A stretch of 44,798 nucleotides of DNA from Paraburkholderia tagetis (GTDB lineage: Bacteria; Pseudomonadota; Gammaproteobacteria; Burkholderiales; Burkholderiaceae). Of the stretch, positions 25,338-33,547 are shown one piece after another. Location: assembly GCF_022213065.1 (NCBI RefSeq), contig NZ_JAKLJA010000047.1, positions 1 through 44,798 on the forward strand, given 5' to 3'. The position numbers and the translations under genes are program-made. The first letter of the stretch is position 1. Each line of letters begins with the position of its first letter. The notes under the pieces are model-generated. The model saw nothing but the letters and a program-made list of their open reading frames with translations. It ran no database searches and was not told the DNA's origin.

Positions 25338-27247
25338 GCCAGACGATTCGACTCACGGTGGCGCAAGCGCTCGTCCGCTATCTCGCCGCGTTGCGCGTTG
25401 CCGACGAAGAGGCGCCGGGCTCCGCGCCCGAGCCGCTGTTCGGCGGCGTGTTCGCGATCTTCGGGCACGGCAACGTGGCCGGTATCGGCGAGGCGCTGCA
25501 TCAGTATCGCGACGCGCTGCCGACCTGGCGCGCGCACAACGAGCAGGCGATGGCGCACACGGCCATCGCCTACGCGAAGACACACATGCGCCGGCGCATG
25601 ATGGCGTGCACCACGTCGATCGGGCCCGGCGCGACGAATCTGGTCACCGCGGCGGCGCTCGCGCACGTGAACCGCTTGCCCGTGTTGCTGCTTCCCGGCG
25701 ACACCTTCGTGTCGCGCGCGCCTGACCCCGTGCTGCAGCAGATCGAGGACCCCCACGACGCGGGCATCTCGGCCAACGATAGCCTGAAGCCCGTGTCGCG
25801 GTACTTCGACCGGATCGTCGCGCCGGCACAGTTGCTGAACGCGCTCCCCCGTGCGATTCGCGTCCTGACCGATCCCGAGCTGTGCGGGCCCGTTACGCTC
25901 GCGCTGCCGCAAGACGTGCAGACGCATGCATACGATTTTCCGCTGGCGTTCTTCGAGCCGAAGGTCGTCACGCTGCGCAGACTGCAACCGGCCGAGGATC
26001 AGCTCGCCGCGGCCGCGGAGGCGGTGCGCGCCGCGAGGCGTCCGTTGATGGTCGCGGGCGGCGGCGTGCTGTACGCCAAAGCGTCCGCGGCGCTGCGCGC
26101 GTTCTGCGAGCGGCACGGCGTGCCCGTATGCGAAACCCAGGCGGGCAAGGGCGCACTCGCATGGGACCATCCCTTGCAGCTGGGTTCCGTGGGCGTGACG
26201 GGCTCGCCCGCGGCCAACACGATGGCGCGTGAAGCGGATCTCGTGATCGCGGTGGGCACGCGCCTGCAGGATTTCACCACCGGCTCGCACTCGCTCTTCG
26301 GTCAGGCAGCGGCGCTTGCCATCAACGTGAACGGCTTCGACGCGGGCAAGGCCGGCGGCGTCGAGCTGATCGCCGACGCACGGCTCGCGCTCAATGCGCT
26401 CTCCCGCGAACTGGGGGGCGGCGGCCAATACGAAGCAAGCGGGCACGCCGCGTGGCAAAGCGACGAGGCGTGGCGCGAGCAGGCACGCATGGCGGCGCGC
26501 GGCTGGCGCGCGACGGTGGCGGAATTGACGGGCAGGCAAACGCTCGAGCAAGGCGTACTGCCTTACGACGCCGAAGTCATCGGCGCCGTGCAGCGTTCGC
26601 GCGGGGATTCGCCGTTGCACGACATCGTCGTGTGCGCGGCCGGCACACTGCCCGCGGAGCTGCACAAGCTCTGGCGCGCAGGCCATCCCGGCGCTTACCA
26701 CGTGGAATACGGCTATTCGTGCATGGGCTATGAAATCGCGGGCGGGCTGGGCGCGAAGATGGCGCGGCCCGATCGCGAGGTGATCGTGATGGTGGGCGAC
26801 GGCAGTTATCTGATGATGAACAGCGAGATCGCCACCTCCGTCATGCTCGGCCGCAAGCTCATCGTGGTCGTGCTCGACAACCGTGGCTACGGATGCATCA
26901 ACCGGCTTCAGCAGGCATGTGGCGGCGCGCCGTTCAACAATCTGCTCGAAGACTGTCTGCAGGGCCCGCTTGGCGCACCGCCGATCGACTTCGCGGCTCA
27001 TGCGGCCGCACTGGGTGCGCACGCGGAGCATGCCAGAAATATTGAGGAATTCGAAGCAGCGATACAGCGGGCACGGGCCTCGGATCGCACCTATGTGGTC
27101 TGTATCGACACGGACCCGGCGCGCACCACGAAGGAAGGCGGATGCTGGTGGGAGGTCGCGGTGCCGGAGGTTTCAGAACGCGAAGCGGTGCGCTCGGCGC
27201 GTGCCGATTATGAACGGAACAAACAGATGCAAAAGGTCTCGCAATGA
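25334..27247 (+). CDS. iolD: IolD, trihydroxycyclohexane-dione hydrolase (ThDP-dependent)
   Basis: A 637-residue thiamine-diphosphate enzyme that cleaves the ring of 3D-trihydroxycyclohexane-1,2-dione to 5-deoxy-glucuronate. The N-terminal domain shows GGVFAIFGHGNVAGIGEAL and the catalytic-type Glu in WRAHNEQAMAHTAIAYAK. The cofactor motif begins GDGSYLMMN (GDG at 488-490). The C-terminal part has NNLLEDCLQGPLGAPPIDFAAHAAALGAHAE. The start overlaps the iolC stop and the end overlaps iolE, so all are translationally coupled. Confidence 0.95.
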   Translation: MSQTIRLTVAQALVRYLAALRVADEEAPGSAPEPLFGGVFAIFGHGNVAGIGEALHQYRDALPTWRAHNEQAMAHTAIAYAKTHMRRRMMACTTSIGPGATNLVTAAALAHVNRLPVLLLPGDTFVSRAPDPVLQQIEDPHDAGISANDSLKPVSRYFDRIVAPAQLLNALPRAIRVLTDPELCGPVTLALPQDVQTHAYDFPLAFFEPKVVTLRRLQPAEDQLAAAAEAVRAARRPLMVAGGGVLYAKASAALRAFCERHGVPVCETQAGKGALAWDHPLQLGSVGVTGSPAANTMAREADLVIAVGTRLQDFTTGSHSLFGQAAALAINVNGFDAGKAGGVELIADARLALNALSRELGGGGQYEASGHAAWQSDEAWREQARMAARGWRATVAELTGRQTLEQGVLPYDAEVIGAVQRSRGDSPLHDIVVCAAGTLPAELHKLWRAGHPGAYHVEYGYSCMGYEIAGGLGAKMARPDREVIVMVGDGSYLMMNSEIATSVMLGRKLIVVVLDNRGYGCINRLQQACGGAPFNNLLEDCLQGPLGAPPIDFAAHAAALGAHAEHARNIEEFEAAIQRARASDRTYVVCIDTDPARTTKEGGCWWEVAVPEVSEREAVRSARADYERNKQMQKVSQ

Positions 27248-28203
27248 CGATCGCACATGACATCGCAGTACACCGTTTCGACGTGAAAATCGGCATCAAT
27301 CCGATCTCCTGGTTCAACGACGACCTCCCGACGCTCGGCGGGGAGACGCCGCTTGAAGTCGCACTGACCGAGGGCAGCGAGATTGGCTACAAGGGCTTCG
27401 AGCTCGGCAACAAGTTTCCGCGCGAGCCACGCGTGTTGCGCGAAGTGCTGTCGCGCCATGGGCTGGAGCTGGTTTCGGGCTGGTATTCAGGGCGTCTCGT
27501 CGAACGATCGGCCGACGAGGAAATCGCTGTGGTCGCCCCGCATCTGGAATTGCTCGCGCAAGGCGGGGCCACGGTGATGGTGTACGGCGAAGTATCGGGC
27601 TCGATTCAGGGCGATCGTGGCGTGCCGTTGTATGCGCGCCCGCGCTTCACGTCGGACGAGCAATGGCGCGCCTATGCGAAGCGCCTTGATACGCTTGCGC
27701 GCTTTACGCTCTCGCGCGGCGTGCGCCTCGCTTATCACCACCATATGGGCGCCTATGTCGAAACGCCCGACGACGTCGACCGGCTGATGGCGTTGACCTC
27801 GCACGACGTCGGCCTGTTGTTCGACAGCGGTCACGCCGCATTCGGCGCAAGCCGCTCGAGATTCGACGCGGCGGCGCCGGCCGCGCTGCTGGCACGGCAC
27901 ATCGGGCGGGTTTGCCACGTCCATTGCAAGGACGTGCGCGCAGAGATCGTCGAGGCGGCACGCAACCGAGACTGGAGTTTCCTGGATGCGGTCATCCACG
28001 GCGCGTTCACTGTGCCGGGCGATGGGGCGATCGATTTTGCGCCGCTGATCGAGCAACTGCGCGGGCATGGGTATCGCGGCTGGCTCGTGGTGGAGGCGGA
28101 GCAGGACCCCGCCGTCGCGCCGAGCTATCCGTTTGCGCAAGCGGGATTCCGGCGTCTGCAGGCGCTCGTCGAGGGCGTGCAGGCACGCGCGGAGGCCGCA
28201 TGA
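27244..28203 (+). CDS. iolE: IolE, myo-inosose-2 dehydratase
   Basis: A 319-residue xylose-isomerase-like TIM-barrel enzyme that dehydrates 2-keto-myo-inositol. Landmarks are KIGINPISWFNDDLPTLGG at the N-terminus, IGYKGFELGNKFP, VRLAYHHHMGAYVE, VGLLFDSGHAAFG and the late GWLVVEAEQDP with its metal-binding Glu. Both ends overlap neighbours by ATGA (27244-27247 and 28200-28203). Confidence 0.94.
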   Translation: MTIAHDIAVHRFDVKIGINPISWFNDDLPTLGGETPLEVALTEGSEIGYKGFELGNKFPREPRVLREVLSRHGLELVSGWYSGRLVERSADEEIAVVAPHLELLAQGGATVMVYGEVSGSIQGDRGVPLYARPRFTSDEQWRAYAKRLDTLARFTLSRGVRLAYHHHMGAYVETPDDVDRLMALTSHDVGLLFDSGHAAFGASRSRFDAAAPAALLARHIGRVCHVHCKDVRAEIVEAARNRDWSFLDAVIHGAFTVPGDGAIDFAPLIEQLRGHGYRGWLVVEAEQDPAVAPSYPFAQAGFRRLQALVEGVQARAEAA

Positions 28204-28997
28204 GTCTGCTGGTGAAGGGAAACCGAAGCGGGCGGCTCATTGCCCAGGTCACGCCGGAAAGCGCGCAGTGGCGCCATGTGGGTTTCGCGGCTCACCGCTT
28301 CACGCGCGGCGACACGCTCTCGTTCGACACGGGCGAAACGGAAATCTGCGTGGTTGTGCTCACGGGCGTCGTGAGCGTCACGACGCCCGCGCAGGCGTGG
28401 CGCGAGATCGGCGCGCGCCGCAGTGTGTTCGAGCCGAAGTCGCCTTATGCGGTCTATTTGCCGCCTCGAACGGCGGTGTCGATCGAGGCCCACGACGCCG
28501 CGGAGGTCGGGCTCGCCAGCGCACCGGCGCAAGGCCGTCTGGAAGCACGGCTGATCGAGCCGGGCACGATGACGCGTTCGACGCGGGGCAGCGGCGCGAA
28601 CCTGCGCTACGTGTGCGACATCCTCCCCCAAACCGAGCCAGCGGAATCGCTGCTCGTGGTCGAGGTGCTGACGCCGGCCGGGCATTCGTCGAGCTATCCG
28701 CCGCACAAGCACGATGCCGATGACATTCCCGTCGAGAGCTTTCTTGAAGAGACCTACTATCACCGGATCGATCCGCCACAAGGGTTCGGCTTTCAGCGCG
28801 TCTACACCGACGCGCGCGACCTCGACGAGACACTGGCCGTCGAGGACCACGACATGGTGATGGTGCCGCGCGGCTATCACCCGGTGGTGATGCCGCACGG
28901 CTACCACGGCTACTACCTCAACGTGATGGCTGGACCGAAGCGCGTGTGGCATTTCAAAAACGATCCGGCCCACGAGTGGATGCTCGCGGGCAGGTGA
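28200..28997 (+). CDS. iolB: IolB, 5-deoxy-glucuronate isomerase
   Basis: A 265-residue bicupin isomerase that converts 5-deoxy-glucuronate to 2-deoxy-5-keto-gluconate. The second cupin carries the metal ligands in YPPHKHDADDIPVESFLEETYYHRIDP and the terminal VPRGYHPVVMPHGYHGYYLNVMAG. It overlaps iolE by ATGA and is the last gene of the tightly coupled iolC-D-E-B block. An intergenic region of 207 bp then precedes the porin gene. Confidence 0.95.
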   Translation: MSLLVKGNRSGRLIAQVTPESAQWRHVGFAAHRFTRGDTLSFDTGETEICVVVLTGVVSVTTPAQAWREIGARRSVFEPKSPYAVYLPPRTAVSIEAHDAAEVGLASAPAQGRLEARLIEPGTMTRSTRGSGANLRYVCDILPQTEPAESLLVVEVLTPAGHSSSYPPHKHDADDIPVESFLEETYYHRIDPPQGFGFQRVYTDARDLDETLAVEDHDMVMVPRGYHPVVMPHGYHGYYLNVMAGPKRVWHFKNDPAHEWMLAGR

Positions 28998-29204
28998 GTG
29001 GGGTAGCAGTCCGGTAACCCGCAATAGCGCGGTCCGAAGATGTAATCAGTAGCAAGCGCAGTCGAGCATTCAAGCTTTATGTATTTAGTCATGCGAATAA
29101 AAAGGCAATGAAACGTACCGCCCTCACGTTGCGGACGACGAATGCGCCGTCCGTCGCGTGAGGGGACAACTCAATGCAAGAACGAAAACACGTTTGGAGA
29201 CGCG

Positions 29205-30323
29205 ATGAAAAAGGCAGTACAGATCGGAGTGGCCGCGATGAGCCTCGCGGCCCTGCAAGCCCACGCACAGAGCTCGGTCACGCTTTATGGCGTGGCGGAT
29301 GCGGGCTTTGACTACCTGAGCCAGGTGCAGACGGGCACCGGCACCACGGCGTCGCGCTTTCGTGCGGAGAGCAGCGACTGGGGCGCGAGCCGCTTCGGGC
29401 TGCTGGGCCGCGAGGATATCGGCGGCGGCTACGGCATCATCTTCAATCTCGAATCGGGGACGAATCTGATGTCCGGAACGGCCGGCGATGGCAATGGCCG
29501 GCTGTTCAGCCGCAAGGCGCTGGTTGGCGTGCAGAACGACCAGTTCGGCAAGTTCACGATGGGCCGCAACCTGTTCATCGCCAATGACCAGTGGGATTTC
29601 GACCCGATGCTGCAACAGGCCTATTCGTCGACGGCGCTGGTGCGCAGCCGCAACGTGCCGATTACCAGCAACAACATCGAATATCAGTCGCCCTCTTGGG
29701 CGGGATTCAGCGTTCACGCGCAATACACGCTTGGCAACCAGGCGGGCGGGTTCAATCTGGGCGCGCCGAACGAAGTGGGCCGCAGCGACGGCATTCAGGT
29801 AACCTACGCGAACTCGCTGTTCATGCTGCGCGGCATGTACGACGAGATTCGCGACGCGAACGGCAAGATGAGCAATGTCTTCGTGAGCTCGCGCGAATTC
29901 TTCGCGGGCGCGAATCTCTATTTGAGCTCGCTGGAACTGCAGGCCGCGTACACGCACCTCAATGCACCGGACACGCCGGCAGGGCTTGCGAGCAACGCCG
30001 ACCACTACTGGGCGGGCGCGAAGTATCGCGTGACGCCGGCGCTGAGCGTCGATGGCGCGGTCTATTACGTGCACGTGGGCTCAGGGGCGGGCGATGCGAC
30101 GCACGATCCCTCGGGCCACGCGACGATGATCGCGCTGGGCACGACCTACAACCTCTCGAAGCGCACGCTGCTTTACGCGACGGTTGCGCATGTGTACAAC
30201 GCGAGCGGATCGAACTTCTCGGTGGCGAACAACAACCCGGGATCGAATAACGACAATCTCGACAACCCATTGCCGGGACGCTCGCAAACGGGCGCGTATC
30301 TCGGCGTGAATCATTCCTTTTGA
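29205..30323 (+). CDS. Gram-negative outer-membrane porin
   Basis: A 372-residue general porin of the Burkholderiales OmpC type. A signal peptide (MKKAVQIGVAAMSLAALQAHA) precedes SSVTLYGVADAGFDY, the usual first strand. The internal SRFGLLGREDIGGGYGIIFNLESG and the C-terminal aromatic end GAYLGVNHSF (final Phe) are typical. The ATG at 29205 begins the signal peptide, with TTTGGAGA before it. Placed between iolB and iolG, it may serve outer-membrane uptake of the inositol derivative. Specificity cannot be deduced. Confidence 0.9.
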   Translation: MKKAVQIGVAAMSLAALQAHAQSSVTLYGVADAGFDYLSQVQTGTGTTASRFRAESSDWGASRFGLLGREDIGGGYGIIFNLESGTNLMSGTAGDGNGRLFSRKALVGVQNDQFGKFTMGRNLFIANDQWDFDPMLQQAYSSTALVRSRNVPITSNNIEYQSPSWAGFSVHAQYTLGNQAGGFNLGAPNEVGRSDGIQVTYANSLFMLRGMYDEIRDANGKMSNVFVSSREFFAGANLYLSSLELQAAYTHLNAPDTPAGLASNADHYWAGAKYRVTPALSVDGAVYYVHVGSGAGDATHDPSGHATMIALGTTYNLSKRTLLYATVAHVYNASGSNFSVANNNPGSNNDNLDNPLPGRSQTGAYLGVNHSF

Positions 30324-30329
30324 GCGTTC

Positions 30330-30387
30330 GGGGCGTTGAGTTCGCCCCTATGCGATTCACCGCTCATGCCGCGAGGCATGAGCCCTA
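30330..30387 (+). terminator. Hairpins after the porin gene
   Basis: GGGGCG (30330-30335) with CGCCCC (30343-30348) forms a first stem. A second, perfect 9-bp stem is GCTCATGCC (30362-30370) with GGCATGAGC (30375-30383), followed by CCTATTTT. The second looks like a rho-independent terminator or attenuator between the porin and iolG. Confidence 0.55.
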
Positions 30388-30419
30388 TTTTGATGAAGGC
30401 ATTGAAACCGGAGAAGAGC

Positions 30420-31442
30420 ATGATTGAATTTGCATTGTTTGGAGCAGGGCGCATCGGCAAGATTCACGCGTCGAATCTGGTGCGGCAACCGGGCGCGCGC
30501 CTGAAATACGTGGTCGACATGCACGCACCTTCGGCACAGGCGCTCGCGCAGACGCATGGCGCGCAAGTGGCTAGCGTCGAGCAGGCATTGGCCGATCCCG
30601 CGGTGGGCGCCGTGGTGATCGCCTCGAGCACGGACACGCACGCGAATCTGATCATTGCCGCCGCGAACGCGGGCAAAGCGGTGTTCTGCGAAAAGCCAGT
30701 CGATCTGACCATCGCCCGCTCGCGCGAGAGCGCCGAGGCCGTGCGCCGCAATGGCGTGGTTTGCATGATCGGCTTTCAGCGCCGCTTCGATCCCACTTTC
30801 GCGGCACTGAAGGCGCGTATCGAGGCCGGCGAAATCGGTGTTCCTGAGATGCTGATTGTCACCAGCCGCGACCCGGGCGCGCCGCCCGTCGACTACATCA
30901 AGAGCTCGGGCGGGATCTTCAAGGACATGCTGATCCACGACTTCGACGTGTTCCGCTGGATCATGGGCGATGAGGCGCAGAGCCTGCACGCCACAGGCAG
31001 CTGCCTGACCGATCCGGTAGTGGCGGCGGCTGGCGACATCGACTCAACCGCTGTGACGATCCGCACGAAGCGCGGGTTGCTCTGCCAGATCAACACGTCG
31101 CGGCGCGCGGCGTATGGCTACGACCAGCGCTTCGAGGTGCTGGGCAGCAAGGGCATGCTCCAGGCAGGCAACGTGCGGCCCACGGAAGTGAGCGCATGGC
31201 TCGGCGGAGGAATCTCGACGGATGTGCCGGAGCCGTTCTTTCTCGAGCGCTACCGCCAAGCTTATGCGGCGGAGATGGCTCATTTCGTCGAGGCGCTCAC
31301 GAAGGGAACGCCGGTGCGCACGACAATCGAGGACGGTGTGAAGGCGCTGGAATTGGCCGAGCTTGCAATGTCGTCATGGCGTAGCGGGGCGGCGACGCAG
31401 GTGCCGTCGAGCGAACCCCTCGGCGTTGCCGAGACGGTATAG
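30420..31442 (+). CDS. iolG: IolG/MocA-like inositol 2-dehydrogenase
   Basis: A 340-residue Gfo/Idh/MocA-family NAD-dependent dehydrogenase that oxidises myo-inositol (and often D-chiro-inositol) to the inosose. The Rossmann motif is GAGRIG (residues 8-13). The catalytic EKPVDL carries the conserved Lys, and GGIFKDMLIHDFDVFRW holds the Asp/His of the active site. The start at 30420 follows AGAGC in a leader where the frame is also open upstream. It is separated from the porin by hairpins, so it may have its own expression level. Confidence 0.93.
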   Translation: MIEFALFGAGRIGKIHASNLVRQPGARLKYVVDMHAPSAQALAQTHGAQVASVEQALADPAVGAVVIASSTDTHANLIIAAANAGKAVFCEKPVDLTIARSRESAEAVRRNGVVCMIGFQRRFDPTFAALKARIEAGEIGVPEMLIVTSRDPGAPPVDYIKSSGGIFKDMLIHDFDVFRWIMGDEAQSLHATGSCLTDPVVAAAGDIDSTAVTIRTKRGLLCQINTSRRAAYGYDQRFEVLGSKGMLQAGNVRPTEVSAWLGGGISTDVPEPFFLERYRQAYAAEMAHFVEALTKGTPVRTTIEDGVKALELAELAMSSWRSGAATQVPSSEPLGVAETV

Positions 31443-31846
31443 TTACGGCGCGGTCTTCGGGAGGGCACCACGGGGTAAGGTCTTCCTGGTAATCAAGAAC
31501 GGTCGATGCATGCACGAATCGCATGCATCCCTCAATCGCATCCGACGCTCAGAGGCGTCGGCACCGCAAGAGGCACACGAAGTCTCGGCCTGATACCCGG
31601 CGAGCAGCGCAGGTTCCTCGATCGACCCGTGATGATGAAGCTGCCGCCACACACCATCGATTCAGAAGGACGGCCGCTTGCTGCAGGGGCAAGATTGGGC
31701 GTTGCCCAATAACCAATCTGGGCGGTCGATCAGAGGATCATTAACAGATATCTCGCGCAGCTTCTGCCAGAACTTGCGATTGACGATCTTCCTGTTGGAC
31801 GGGATGCGAGTCCGCGAGGCACGGTCCAATGAACACAACTAACGGC
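31443..31846. other. 404-bp stretch after iolG with palindromes
   Basis: No gene is evident. Two perfect palindromic stems lie close together: GATGCATGC (31505-31513) with GCATGCATC (31521-31529), and CCGACGC (31542-31548) with GCGTCGG (31555-31561). They may end iolG transcription although no T-tract follows. The rest has no recognisable coding content. Confidence 0.35.
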
Positions 31847-32095
31847 CTAATCGTGCATCCCATGGATGCCGGCGCTAGCGCGCTGAAAGCCGGCGCTCGC
31901 GATATTGCGTTGCGTCAAGGCGAACAGCGATGCCTTACCGCGGAGAGACAGACCGTGTGAAGTTGGCGAATGTACCGACGAACACCGGCGACGCTGGATG
32001 AACTTGCGCAGCAATGCAACACCTGCCAGTTCGCGAGCTACCGCGATCACAATTGGGGGACGCGTTTTACCGCGACGAGGTGAGCGTGCTCCGTA
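31847..32095 (-). pseudogene. Remnant of an IS110-family transposase C-terminus
   Basis: The minus-strand frame contains RRGKTRPPIVIAVARELAG, very similar to the AVVAVARELAG end of the intact IS110-family transposase at 34848-35978. The frame continues into unrelated sequence and is closed upstream by a stop. It is a fragment of about 80 codons beside the IS6 element, evidence of nested insertion and deletion. Confidence 0.5.
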
Positions 32096-32131
32096 GTGTC
32101 AATCCTGGCAAGACGGGCACCGTAGGCGACC

Positions 32132-32970
32132 GGGTTGTGGTGCAAATCCGATGCGTCGGCCTGTTACCCTTGAATTTTTTGACGACCGCGAGCCAATGAG
32201 CAAGTTGAAAGATCTCGAATGGTTGTTCAACGGGCGTCATTTCGACCGCGAAGTCATCGTGCTTTGCGTGCGTTGGTACCTGCACTACAAGCTCAGTCTG
32301 CGCGATCTTGTCGAGATGATGGCTGAGCGCGGCCTGTCCCTCGCTCACACTACGATCCTGCGTTGGGTGAAGCGCAACACGCTGGAGTTCGTAAAGCGCT
32401 GGAATCGGTTGGCCACGGTAGCCGGCGCGTCGTGGCGAGTCGACGAGACCTACGTGAAGATTCGCGGCAAATGGGCCTATCTATATCGCGCCGTTGACCG
32501 AGCGGGAAAGACGATCGATTTTCGCCTCAGCGCCAGGCACGATGTGGCAGAAGCAAAGGCGTTCTTCGTGAAAGCGATCAGGACTCAGGGGCGCGCTCCT
32601 GAAACGATCACGCTGGACGGCTACGCGGCATCTCATCGGGCGGTCCGCGAGATGAAGGGCGACGAGTCACTACCCACGCGGACGAAATTGCGATCCTCGA
32701 AGTACCTGAACAACCTGATCGAGGAGGATCATCGTCACATCAAATCGCGGGTGAACGTGATGCTCGGATTCAAGCGGTTCCGGGACGCCGCCGTTACTCT
32801 CCCCGGAATTGAACTGATGCATTGCATTCGCAAAGGCCAATTCGATCTCACCAGCGTGCACCTCAAAGATACCACTTCGTCCTCGATCTGGATGGCGGTT
32901 CTTTCAGCTCGTTGAGGTCACAAAAATTTGGGCGATTTCTCGCCCGACTACCGAATTTGCACCACAACCC
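32132..32970 (+). mobile_element. IS6-family insertion sequence (first)
   Basis: An 839-bp element with 19-bp terminal inverted repeats, GGGTTGTGGTGCAAATCCG at 32132-32150 against the complement of 32952-32970 (one mismatch). It contains a single full-length transposase. I see no matching 8-bp target duplication, which is usual when IS6 elements have caused adjacent deletions. Repeat copy B starts at the first base after its right end. Confidence 0.85.
32196..32915 (+). CDS. IS6-family transposase
   Basis: A 239-residue DDE transposase. FDREVIVLCVRWYLHYKLSLRDL and MMAERGLSLAHTTILRWV are the standard N-terminal segments. The DDE residues are in WRVDETYVKI, TLDGYAASH and IEEDHRHIKSR. Full length and uninterrupted, so probably functional. 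It is only distantly similar to the second IS6 transposase at 43376-44077. Confidence 0.93.
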   Translation: MSKLKDLEWLFNGRHFDREVIVLCVRWYLHYKLSLRDLVEMMAERGLSLAHTTILRWVKRNTLEFVKRWNRLATVAGASWRVDETYVKIRGKWAYLYRAVDRAGKTIDFRLSARHDVAEAKAFFVKAIRTQGRAPETITLDGYAASHRAVREMKGDESLPTRTKLRSSKYLNNLIEEDHRHIKSRVNVMLGFKRFRDAAVTLPGIELMHCIRKGQFDLTSVHLKDTTSSSIWMAVLSAR

Positions 32971-33126
32971 CAATCGGCGTGTTGTCCCGATTCGGTCGCC
33001 GAGTGACGAGAGGTGTGGGTGACGCACGCGAAGTCTGGTGCCAGCACGGAGAGGCGGTCTGCCATGTTGAGAGGGCGCGTGAATCTGCAAACAGATCGCC
33101 CAAGCGCAAAGGCTACTTAGAAAACT
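32971..33126 (+). repeat. Copy B of the divergent 152-156-bp repeat
   Basis: Colinear partner of 12929-13080, with the same conserved AATCGG-N9-CCGATT palindrome (32972-32992), a central GAGAGGCGGTCTG block and a CTACTTAGAAAACT end. It abuts the right end of the IS6 element, so the left side of its original context was removed. The two copies enclose the AbiE-distal side of the whole moc/iol locus in direct orientation. Confidence 0.6.
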
Positions 33127-33281
33127 GATATGACTTTCCTTGTCAAGCACGATCGGTTTTCAAATTTTCTCGATCAGGCATTCGAATTTCCTGAGGGCGA
33201 CGTAGCAGTAAAACCGACGGTGGATCACACTGACATGCGCGGATTGGGTACCGCATTACAGAGTTCTACATGAACGCCCCC

Positions 33282-33547
33282 GTTTGCGAGGGTTTTCGCG
33301 TGTGTTCGGTGACAGGATAGGTTGCAGCTCTACATTCGGCCTTCTTGCAGCCTGCTTCGCTGCGGGCCCCGATGAAATCCGCTGACTCGCGCCTCATTCC
33401 GTCCACGAGCTCAAGGCTCTCTCTGTAATCCAGGCTGTGCGAGTTCCGGTCCGACCTGTCATGTCATCACACTCGATTGCCACCGCAACCTTTGGACGTG
33501 CAATCCGTCCTGTAAAGGGTTTTACTGATTTCTAGTTCGTCTCACAA
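33282..33547 (-). ncRNA. Probable bridge/seek RNA region of the first IS1111-type element
   Basis: This 266-nt non-coding part downstream of the transposase is conserved with 36174-36436 (shared blocks include ATGAAATCCGCTGACTCGC and CATCACACTCGATTGC). IS110-family recombinases are guided by a structured RNA encoded in the non-coding end, which lies 3' of the transposase in the IS1111 subgroup. Exact RNA ends and guide loops cannot be fixed from sequence reading alone. Confidence 0.5.

Noticed and set aside
25187..27031. 614-codon minus-strand ORF antisense to iolD
   Set aside because: Shadow of iolD in high-GC DNA, no motif and no ribosome-binding site.
31501..31561. Two close palindromes after iolG considered as a small RNA gene
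   Set aside because: No promoter-like sequence or T-tract supports an RNA gene; they were noted only as possible 3'-end structures.
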